Part shown: positions 1 through 6,721 of the stretch, piece after piece | Position numbering within the stretch: the first letter of the stretch is position 1 | How the letters are laid out: each line of letters starts with the position of its first letter | NCBI GenBank assembly: GCA_902468695.1 | Contig: CABQZS010000148.1 | Span: 1 to 6,767, forward strand | From: an uncultured Collinsella sp. | GTDB taxonomy: Bacteria > Actinomycetota > Coriobacteriia > Coriobacteriales > Coriobacteriaceae | Length of the DNA: 6,767 nucleotides | Reading direction: 5' to 3' | The notes under the pieces: generated by a model | Told to the model about the DNA's origin: nothing | Database searches by the model: none | The model's input: only the letters and a program-made list of their open reading frames with translations | Translations under genes and position numbers: made by a program

Positions 1-89
1 AAGGCGAACTGCCCCGCCTCCATGGCGCGGCCGGAGAGCGTCTTGGACAGGCGCACGCCCGCGCGGGCCGAATAGTCGAGCTCGGTCGT
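1..89 (-). other. start of FctA/Spy0128-like module 11 (residues 2199-2227), cut by the window edge
   Basis: Only the first strand and turn are visible: ARAGVRLSKTLSGRAMEAGQF (candidate Lys at 42-44). It is the AGQF subtype seen in modules 4 and 8. The frame is open at the window edge, so more modules and the expected wall-anchor end lie beyond position 1. Confidence 0.8.
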
Positions 90-3000
90 GTAGGTGTTGA
101 CGAAGTCGCCGCCACTCACCTGCGCGATCGCGGGCGTCGTGGCCGTGAGGTTACCGGAGCCGTCGTCGGCCACGGTCACCGTCATCGTGGCGACATGGCC
201 GTCGTAGTCAACGCCGGCGATGGCAGAACCGTCATCGGGCCTGACCTCGCGCACCGTGTAGGTGAAGGTCTTGGCGCGCACGCGCTTGCCGCCGACCTCG
301 GCGAACCCGGCGTCCTTGATGTCATCGAGCGTGTAGCAGATGGAGCCGAAGTCGAAGGCGACCTTATCGCCCGCCTTGGTGCCGGCGGCGGCCGTCACAC
401 TGACGGTCTTGGAGCCATCGACAGATCCCTCGGGCATGGGGGCGCTGCCCTCGCCCGCGAGCGCGAACTGGAAGCTATCGCCCTCCGACCAGTCGCGGCC
501 CTTGAGCGCCTTGGTGAAGAGTCCCGCGGTGGAGACGTCTCTGCCCTCGGTGGCCGTACCGTACGTGTTGGTGAACGCCGCGGTCGCGCCGTCCTCGGTC
601 ACGATGCCCTCGGCCCCCTCGGCAGCGGTCGTATAGCCCTCGGCCGCATCCTCGGTCACGGTGTAGCTCGCGCCCACGGGCAGGCCGGCGATTGCCTTCT
701 CCTCGCCGTCCTTAAGCGCAAAGGTTGCCTTGCCGTCCGTGAACGTCACGGCGCCGTCGCCCTTGCCGAAGGTGCCGGAGACGGGCTCGCCGTCCCTGTC
801 GGCCAGCGCGACCGTGAAGCCGAACTCGCGCTGGTTGTCGCCGCCGACGACCGTCTTCTTGACGGTGAGGCTGCCGGTCTTGGCGGTGTTGGTAAAGACC
901 GCCGCCTCGACCGTGCGCTCAACAGCGTCGCCCGCATCGTCGGTCAGCTGTGGAATCTTGGTCTTGGCAGACAGCTTACCGGCGCCGTTGTCGGTCACCG
1001 TGACGGTGGCACGATAGGTAGCCTTCGAGAACGTAAGTGCCGTCTCGTCACCCGATTGCTCGGTAATCACATAGGTATAGGTGCCGGGCTTGGTGTACTC
1101 GATGGTGCCGAAGTTGCCGACCTGGGCATCCTTGTGCAGCTCAATCGTCGACACGCCCTCCTTGGCGCCCTTGGGCATGGGCGCCTCACCCTGGGCAGTC
1201 AGCGTCATGGTAAAGGCATCCGCCTTAGTCCAGTTGCGTCCGGAGATCTTCTTTTGCACCTTAAAGGCATTTTCCACCTTCGTGGACTCCACGCTGTAGA
1301 CGTTGGTGAAGCCCGCCTGCGTCGCCTGCCCGACGGTACCCTTCTGGGGGTTCGCCTTATCGGCAACCGCAAAGCCGTCCTCGCTCGTCATGAGCTCACC
1401 CTTGGAGTCGAGCTCCTGCACCTCGTAGTGCGTACCCGTGGGCAAGGTAACCGTGACGGAGCCGCCGGCCTCAAGCGCGATGGTGTCACCGCTCTTGATC
1501 TGTCCGCTTACATAAGTGCCATTGGTGCCACCGGGGCGACCGGCGAACGCAAAGGTGCCGGCCAGAGGCGTTGTGCCATCGGCCTGGTAGAGCAGCACCT
1601 TAAAGGTAAATGCCTTGTTGGGCGCGGTGATGCCTTCGGCGGCCGTGACCGTCTTGCTCAACGTCAGGCGCCCGTCAGAAGCCTGATCGGTAGTGGTGTT
1701 GGTCTTGACGGCAGGGTTGTTGCCGACCGCCACCGACGCCTGGTTGGAGATGTCGCCCGAAGCGCCACCGCTCTTAAACGCGTCCTCGGTCACGCGAACC
1801 TTAAACTGAACCGTGCCCTCCTTGCCGGCGGGAACGTCCTTCAATGTCCAAGTGAGGTTGCCGTCATTGTCCTTGGAGCCGGCATCCTTGTGGTCGCCCG
1901 CGAACTCCACGAACTCGGTCCCCGCGGGAACGGTATCGGTAATCGTCACCGTGGCAGGTGCGCCCTCAGTGTTCTTGTAGCCGATGGTGTAGGTGAGCTC
2001 ATCGCCCAGCGCCACACCCGACCCCGTCGAATCCTGAGCATCGCTCTCGGACTTCTTGGGCACGTAGTTGGTCGTGGTGCCGGTATAGCTCTTGTTGTCA
2101 ACCCAAACGGTGGCAGTGTTATTGATGGTGTCGACAGCGCTTTGGACGTCCTTCACGGCGTCCTCGGTAATCTTGACGCGCACGCGCACCGAACCGTGGC
2201 TGCCCGCGGGTTGCTTACCCAGGTTCCAAGTAAGCAACTGGCCGCTCGCGGCGCCCTTATCGGCATACTCGCCCTCAAAGGCCTCGAACACGACACCCGT
2301 GGGAAGCTCGTCGTTCACGGTCACGAAGGCATCGGCCTCGGTATTGACCCAGCTGATGGTATAGACGTAGGAGTCGCCCACAGAGAGCAGCTGCCCGTCG
2401 ATGTCCACATCGGGCTTCGCGACTGTGCCGATCGTCTTGACCTTATCACGCGTGTTGTGGAAAACGATCTTTCCCTTCTCGGTACCGTCGCGATAGGTCA
2501 CCTTGAACGTCAGCTTGCCGTTGTTGTTGTCGGTCACCTCGAGCAGCACTCGGCACGTCGCAGACGTATCCACGGGACGGACGCCCTCGGGCAGGTTGGC
2601 CAAGCGCTCCTTTACCACCAGGTTAAAGCTGTAGGTAGTGGTGTGGTCGGCATTGTGCCGCTTGGTGGCAATGCCATGGTTGACGGCACCGGCAAGGTCA
2701 ATCGTCTGCTCATTGGATTTGCCAGCAGCATTGCCAAGCTTAAAGTAAACCTTACCAAAGTCGACCGTAGCGGTGCCGTTCTCACCCGTCTTGGTCTTAC
2801 CCTCATCCATCTTTTCGAGCGAGCCATCGGCCTTCTCGGCATACAGGTCAAACGTATACTGGCCCGCCTCGATCTTGTCGCCGGAGTCCATCACCTTCTC
2901 GGCAGTAAGACCGTCGAATGTTCCGATCGCAGCGTAGCTGTTGGTGAAGGACACCTGAGCCTTGGCAGCACCGTTCTCGGAGCTAAACTCGGAGCTAAAG

Positions 3001-6000
3001 GTCTCCACTTCGTTGGCGCTATAGTGCTTGGCCGTGGTCACGGTATAGAGCGAACCGTTATCGCGCTTCTTAACCGCAATCTCTACCTTCCAATAGGTGG
3101 AGTCGTATTGATAGCCGTGCTTGCCGCCGCCATTCTCGACAACCTTGTAGGTGAACGTCTTGTCTGCATCTTCCGTCGCAAAGGTCAGGCCACCCAAAAT
3201 GCCGGTATGGGACGTGCCATCGGCTTGCGGCTCATCGTTTGTAACGGTGAGCTTGCCCTCATCCGCGCGCAGCAGCTTGTTGAGCTTTTCGATTGAAGCA
3301 TCGCCCTCGCCCGTCACCGTAAAGCCAAACATGCCGGCATGTAGGTCGTGCCCGTTGAGCGTCTTGACGATTTCAAGACCGCCCTGGAGCTCGTAGCTCG
3401 TTGAAGTTTGGTAACTATTGGTAAAGATGAAGCCTTCCGAGCCGGTCGTGCCATCGGCACGCGCCACAAGCTTGCCGCCCTCATCGGTTACGGTAATGGT
3501 CAGGACATAAGTGTGCGTGTCATACTTCCACTCGCCAAGACCATTCGGAACTTGTTCGTTAATAGCGAACTTATACGTGCCCGGCTTGTTGAAGGCGAGC
3601 TTCGAAAAACCAATCTTTTCGTGCTCCCCGTCCTTGAGGGCCGCCGTCGTTTGCTTCTCCTCAGCGTAGCCGTTCTCCGCGCTCATCGAAGAGCCGGTGA
3701 TGAGCTTGCCATCGATGGCAGTCTTGGTAGCATCGTCAGCCGCGGTCATAGCAAAGGTGAACTTGCCCGGAGCATCGGCACCGGCAACCACCTTCGTCAC
3801 GGACGGAGTGTAGGTTGCCGCCTCGGTGACCGTATAGGCGTTCTTGAATTTGACCGTCGCGACACTGGTGGACGTTGCACCCGACGGATAGATCCACTGG
3901 CCCTCGAGCTCGTCCTTGCCATCGACCTGCTTGCTTACCGTTGTCGTGACTCTAAGCGTGCCGTCGCCGTTATCCGCCACGACAGCCTTAACCGTATGGA
4001 CCGTCTTGTCGTACGTATAGCCCGTCGCCTTGTCGTCAATCTCGCTCACCGTATAGGTGAACGTCTTGCCGGCATCATCCTGAGTGAAGGTCAGCCCACC
4101 CGCAGGTACCAAACTTACGGTCTCGGGAGCGTTGGCCTCGACATTTGCGGTCTCAAAGACCTTGCCATTCGTGGAAATGCCAACCTTGCTGGCAGACGTC
4201 TCGTCAGCAGGCTTGACGATATAACGGAACGTGCTCTTAGGCGAGCCAAAAATGGTCGCGTCCTTGGGATACGTCAACGTCTTCTCAATCTGCAAACCGC
4301 CAGCGGCGCCATAGTCGAGACTTGCCGTGTAACGGTTCACAAACGAGATGGCAGGCGTGGCGCCGACCTCACTTGCATCGTACTGCTGCACGTAAGTATG
4401 CGAATCTTGCTTGAGCTCGACGATCTTTTCGTCCGTCAGCGCGCTCGCGTCGGCGCCGTCGCCCAACAGCTCCGTCACACCCGCACCCTTGAGCACGGTC
4501 GTCACGGTGTAGAGCTTAGCGGGGTCGTCCTTGCGTGCAAGAACCTTGACGAGCACGATAGCGTCACCAGTGTAGCCGGTGTCATAGGTGTAGCCGACAG
4601 CCGCAGGCTGGTTCTCGCGGATGCGATAGGCAAACGTATGCCCCAGATCCTGTTCCGTGAGCTCACGGGCAAAGAGCCTCTCTTTCCCGCTTGCGCTCGC
4701 CACAGCGCCGGACACGCCGGCCCCTGCCACCTTATTGGACAGGCTGGCCTCGGAGCCATCGACCGACGTCTGAACGCCGTTGTACCAAAGGCCCGTCACG
4801 GCAAAGGTAAACTGGCCCGCGGTAGAGGCGCGACCCTCAAGGGCCTTGCTCACCGTCACGCCACCAAAGGTGCCCGACGCATGGTATGCGTTGGTAAAGG
4901 CAGCCTTGTCGGTTACGACCTTGTCCGCATCGGAGGCACCGGTGTTGGCGTAGGTCACGCTCGACACACGCAGCATGCCCGTGTGGTTGCCCGACTCGTC
5001 CAGGTCGGTCACCACGACGGTCGCGCGGGCGGTGTGCTTGTCCATGGACATGCCCGCCTGGCCATCCTGCGCAGCTTTCTCGGTGATGTTGAAGCTAAAG
5101 GTGCCTGCGCGGTTGAACGTCACGGTCGGGGCGGCTTCGGTGCCAAAGGAGAACGATGCCACGCGTCCCGACTCGGGCGCGCTGGCGACAGCTTGGTTGA
5201 CGTTAACGGCAACGGCCCCGTCCTTTACCGCTTGCGCGGTGGTCTTGCTCAAACCGGTCGCGCCGGCATCATCCGTAGCGGCAGCGAGGTTAAAGGTATA
5301 GCTCTCGCCCTGGTTCCAGTCGCGACCGCTCACGGTCTTTTGGCCCTGCAGGGTCGCGCTCGTGGACTCCACGCTATATATATTGGTAAAGGAAGGCGTA
5401 ACGTTCGTGTCCAGCTGCTTTACCGAGCCGTCCTTTACAACCTTGTAGTACTCGATCGAGGTCTGGATGCCGGCGCCCTTCTTGGCGTTGCGCACCACGG
5501 CGTAATAGATCGATCCGTCGTAGGTCATGCCCGTAACACTGCCGGGATTCTCGGCGAACTTGTAAACGTAGGCACGTCCCGCATCCGGCTTGGCGGTATA
5601 GGAGATCGCCGGCCAGGTCACCGCGCCACCAACGGCGTTGTTGCCCACGGTCGCGGTGTTGCCCTCGGTACCCTGAGGCATGGGGGCCTTGATGCTCGTG
5701 TCGACCTTATCGGGATCGAACGCTGCATTGTCGTCTGCATAGCCGCCCACACGCTCGAGCTTAAAGCTAAAGGCGTTCTGGGAAAGCGGGAAACTCCCGG
5801 CGTTGTCGGTCAGGATCTTTTGGGCATGGATGATGATGCTATGTTCGTGCGTATCGTAGCGGTTGGTGAAGGTTGCGACCTTATCGGCAACCTCTGCGGT
5901 AGCCGGTTTGCCCGCGTCGTCACTCACTTGCTGATACTCCACGCTCGTAACGACCAATGCACCGGCGCGGTTATCATCCACCTTGACCGTCGCGGTATAG

Positions 6001-6683
6001 ACGGCAGCGGAGTAGCTTATGCCATCCGCCCCGGCATTGGAGCCGGGAATATCCTCCAAGATGGTATAGGCGTAGGTACCCGGCTTGGTATAGGTAATAT
6101 CGTCAAACGTCGCCTTCGGGGTATTCTTGGTGAGCTCAACCGTCGCCATCGCGCTCTCGGCACCGTCGGGCATGGGGGCGCCGTCCTTAGGCGTAAGCTG
6201 CACGGTAAAGGAATCGCCATCGGCCCAATCGCGACCTTCGAGCACCTTCTTGGCGCTCAGACCATTCTGGGCGTCGAGCTTTACGGGGCTGGCGCTGTAT
6301 TTGTTGGTAAACTCGAGTTTGTTGCTCGCAGGAATCTCCCCGTCCACGAGCGCTGCAATCTTGCCCTCGATGGTGTTGCCAGTTCCCGACTGCTCCTTGC
6401 CGCCGACCTTACGGCTCACAAGGCTAAAGCCGGCCGGAAGCACCGACTCTTCGGCGGAACCGGTCACGGTGTTGACGATACTCGCCAGCACGTCGCCGTT
6501 GGACGCCTCGCGCTTGGTAGTGAGCTCGCTCACGCTATAGCTGGCACCCTTCTTAAGGCCGTATACGCGGATGGTCTCGCCGGCCTTGATGGAGTGGGTG
6601 TCGCCGTTCCTAAGCTTAAAGGAATTGCCCACAGCGTTGCCGCTCGCATCGAACACATGCGCCTCGTAGCCCTTCTGGGACTC
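1..6683 (-). CDS. giant multi-module isopeptide surface protein (Spy0128/FctA, DUF7601 and DUF11 modules), 5' cut by an IS, 3' end outside the window
   Basis: The frame encodes 2,227 residues (counted from the codon at 6681-6683) without a stop. It is a chain of extracellular beta-sandwich modules of 105-185 residues. Each ends in a strand of the type F-T-N-x-Y, and the next begins with a Lys-containing strand such as SKTLSGR. This is the pattern of FctA/Spy0128 pilin and Cna-B-like domains, whose Lys and Asn form an isopeptide bond helped by a Glu. I found only two cysteines (336-338 and 2553-2555), as is usual for Gram-positive surface proteins. No signal peptide, transmembrane segment or LPXTG signal is visible because both ends are missing. 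The likely role is a wall-anchored stalk or adhesin; its ligand cannot be told. The gene has no start: the IS end abuts codon 1, an in-frame TAA lies at 6711-6713 within the IS, and the first ATG (6171-6173) is inside a module. It may be a broken gene or the 3' part of an IS-split one. Confidence 0.93.
90..560 (-). other. FctA/Spy0128-like module 10 (residues 2042-2198)
   Basis: Opens with STAGLFTKALKGRDW (Lys at 510-512), has the APMPEG loop, FDFGSICYTLDDIKDAGF (with one of the two cysteines, 336-338), TFTYTVREV (Glu at 246-248), VDYDGHVATMTVTV and the DDGSGNLTA turn, and closes with FVNTY (Asn at 96-98). The ICYTLDDIKDAGFAEVGGK stretch is a small insert compared with module 9. Confidence 0.87.
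561..881 (-). other. DUF7601/Cna-B-like module (residues 1935-2041)
   Basis: The most compact module at 107 residues. It opens with GSLTVKKTVVGGDNQREF (Lys at 855-857), has FGFTVALADRDGEPVSGTF, a glycine turn with KGDG, AIAGLPVGASYTVTED (Glu at 651-653) and GYTTAAEGAEG, and closes with FTNTY (Asn at 567-569). The order matches DUF7601 closely. Confidence 0.82.
882..1295 (-). other. FctA/Spy0128-like module 9 (residues 1797-1934)
   Basis: Begins with SVEST and VQKKISGRNW (Lys at 1248-1250), has the APMPKG loop, GTIEYTKPGTYTYVITEQ (Glu at 1059-1061) and the DNGAGKLSA turn, and closes with FTNTA (Asn at 888-890). It is the same subtype as module 1. A second SVEST linker lies in front of module 3. 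Confidence 0.87.
1296..1682 (-). other. DUF7601/Cna-B-like module (residues 1668-1796)
   Basis: Opens with GRLTLSKTVTAAEG (Lys at 1653-1655), then AFTFKVLLYQADGTTPLAG, a GGSVTVTLPTGTHYEVQEL core (Glu at 1413-1415), and closes with FTNVY (Asn at 1302-1304). The 'amphipathic strand, LPTGTHY, V-x-E' order separates it from the FctA-like modules. DUF7601 is my family call from pattern; a plain Cna-B call would be equally defensible. Confidence 0.72.
1683..2057 (-). other. DUF11-like module B (residues 1543-1667)
   Basis: Repeats the landmarks of its upstream neighbour: LGDELTYTIGYKNTEG (from 2009 down), ITDTVPAG (1920-1943), LTWTLKDVPAG, FKVRVTEDAF and ISNQASV (1731-1751). The shared V-R-V/R-V-x-I/V-T-E-D-A strand suggests the two arose by duplication within this gene or a close relative, with much divergence since. 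Confidence 0.78.
2058..2447 (-). other. DUF11-like module A (residues 1413-1542)
   Basis: Shows the standard order of DUF11 landmarks: VGDSYVYTI (2355-2381) followed by WVNTEADA, the NDELPTG turn (2295-2315), a TWNLGKQPAG strand, VRVRVKITEDA, and INNTATV (2106-2126). DUF11 modules are common as spacer repeats in bacterial surface proteins. It ends in a short linker with NYVPKK. Confidence 0.75.
2448..2933 (-). other. divergent FctA-like module 8 (residues 1251-1412)
   Basis: Opens with DGLTAEKVMDSGDKIEAG (candidate Lys at 2895-2897), has YSFNLVVKERL (candidate Glu at 2607-2609) and a DNNNGKLTF turn, and closes with FHNTR (Asn at 2454-2456) in place of F-T-N-x-Y. It also has a long insert (VNHGIATKRHNADHTT) and holds one of the two cysteines (2553-2555). 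It is the last of the long FctA-like array and borders the DUF11-like pair, so it may be a specialised junction module. The family call is less sure than for modules 1-7. Confidence 0.62.
2934..3410 (-). other. FctA/Spy0128-like module 7 (residues 1092-1250)
   Basis: Opens with GGLEIVKTLNGHDLHAG (Lys at 3363-3365), has FTYKVVENGGG (Glu at 3135-3137) and GYQYDSTYWKVEI, and closes with FTNSY (Asn at 2940-2942). Two features are odd. Its first 40 codons hold the only TCA and CTA codons seen in the whole frame (TCA at 3402-3404 and 3294-3296, CTA at 3342-3344). A 12-base tandem duplication gives FSSEFSSE just before the closing strand. Confidence 0.8.
2976..2999 (-). repeat. perfect 12-base tandem duplication (FSSE twice)
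   Basis: The plus-strand unit ctcggagctaaa occurs at 2976-2987 and again, identical, at 2988-2999. On the coding strand it gives FSSE twice, in frame, within module 7. It keeps the reading frame and looks like a recent slippage or duplication event. Confidence 0.9.
3411..3833 (-). other. FctA/Spy0128-like module 6 (residues 951-1091)
   Basis: Opens with YTPSVTKVVAGADAPGKF (Lys at 3792-3794), has NKPGTYKFAINEQ (Glu at 3555-3557) and WKYDTHTYVLTITV, and closes with FTNSY (Asn at 3417-3419). At 141 residues it is one of the shortest FctA-like modules here and close to the basic fold. Confidence 0.8.
3834..4328 (-). other. FctA/Spy0128-like module 5 (residues 786-950)
   Basis: Opens with GGLQIEKTLTYPKDATIF (Lys at 4281-4283). 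The G-R turn is replaced by TYPKD. It has FTYTVSEIDD (Glu at 4041-4043), GYTYDKTVHTVKAVV and the DNGDGTLRV turn, and closes with FKNAY (Asn at 3840-3842). A short insert with GQWIYPSG precedes the closing strand. Confidence 0.78.
4329..4883 (-). other. FctA/Spy0128-like module 4 (residues 601-785)
   Basis: Opens with VTVSKALEGRASTAGQFTF (Lys at 4845-4847), has FAYRIRENQP (Glu at 4614-4616) followed by GYTYD, and closes with FVNRY (Asn at 4335-4337). At 185 residues it is the longest module. The extra length lies between the VTTVLKG strand and the closing strand, a polar stretch with TELLGDGADASALTDEK. It belongs to the 'AGQFTF' subtype, which lacks the Trp after GR and the APMP loop. Confidence 0.8.
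4884..5375 (-). other. FctA/Spy0128-like module 3 (residues 437-600)
   Basis: Begins with the linker SVEST and then LQGQKTVSGRDW (Lys at 5337-5339). A long, Ala/Val-rich insert (VKDGAVAVNVNQAVASAPE) sits before the core strand, where modules 1 and 2 have the APMP loop. The Glu is in FSFNITEK (5079-5081), and the module closes with FTNAY (Asn at 4890-4892). The SVEST linker recurs before module 9 with 16 identical bases. Confidence 0.8.
5376..5855 (-). other. FctA/Spy0128-like module 2 (residues 277-436)
   Basis: Opens with SIIIHAQKILTDNAG (Lys at 5817-5819). The usual L-x-G-R turn is replaced by LTDNAG. An APMPQG loop follows, then YVYKFAENPG (Glu at 5550-5552) and MTYDGSIYYAVV, closing with FTNIY (Asn at 5382-5384). 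The segment between the Lys strand and the APMP loop is longer than in module 1, with an inserted GGYADDNAAFDPDKVD stretch. Confidence 0.8.
5856..6296 (-). other. FctA/Spy0128-like module 1 (residues 130-276)
   Basis: Opens with LSAKKVLEGRDW (candidate bonding Lys at 6246-6248), continues with an APMPDG loop and KPGTYAYTILED (candidate Glu at 6054-6056), then the strand VYTATVKVDDN, and closes with FTNRY (candidate Asn at 5862-5864). This is the most typical member of the family in the window and resembles modules 9 and 10 near the other end of the frame. Confidence 0.85.
6297..6683 (-). other. partial DUF7601/Cna-B-like module (residues 1-129), cut by the IS
   Basis: Residues 1-129. Visible hallmarks are a gel-like stretch with HSIKAGETIRVYGLKKG, followed by YSVSEL, the usual 'gain-of-order then Y-x-V-x-E' core of Cna-B/DUF7601 folds. 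The closing strand is LEFTNKY, with Asn at 6303-6305. The first strand, which should carry the bonding Lys, is missing, so the insertion fell inside this module. The region between YSVSEL and the closing strand is longer than in the other two DUF7601-like modules. The family call rests on pattern only. Confidence 0.6.
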
Positions 6684-6707
6684 TGAACTGCACCCCAAAA
6701 CTTGGAC
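6684..6707 (-). repeat. IS terminal inverted repeat (right end)
   Basis: Plus-strand TGAACTGCACCCCAAAAC followed by TTGGAC. The outermost TG, followed by a C-rich block and TTGGAC, matches the style of IS3-family (IS150-like) ends. The matching left repeat is outside the window, so its exact length cannot be set. Confidence 0.75.
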
Positions 6708-6721
6708 GGCTTAAATAAGAA

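Noticed and set aside
746..937. Small minus-strand frames (746-937, 2612-2851, 4502-4759, 6017-6220) as genes
   Set aside because: They overlap the adhesin in other frames, are rich in Arg, Pro and Ser, and have no motifs.
195..3296. A 1,033-codon plus-strand frame as a real gene
   Set aside because: Antisense to the adhesin in exact codon register, with low-complexity composition and no domain motif. The minus strand shows unmistakable FctA, DUF11 and DUF7601 patterns over the same bases.
1..6683. A CRISPR array or short DNA repeats as the cause of the repetitive look
   Set aside because: The repetition is at protein level, in modules of 105-185 residues with diverged DNA. There are no short direct repeats with regular spacers.
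3408..6686. A 1,092-codon plus-strand frame as a real gene
   Set aside because: Same antisense-shadow explanation. It also ends on a TGA that lies across the IS end, so its stop owes nothing to the original locus.
6690..6710. A start for the adhesin remnant inside the IS end (TTG at 6696-6698)
   Set aside because: No Shine-Dalgarno sequence precedes it and no signal peptide follows. The resulting protein would begin in the middle of a beta-sandwich module.
6680..6720. An outward promoter at the IS end driving the adhesin remnant
   Set aside because: No convincing -35/-10 pair at 16-18 base spacing is visible on the minus strand.
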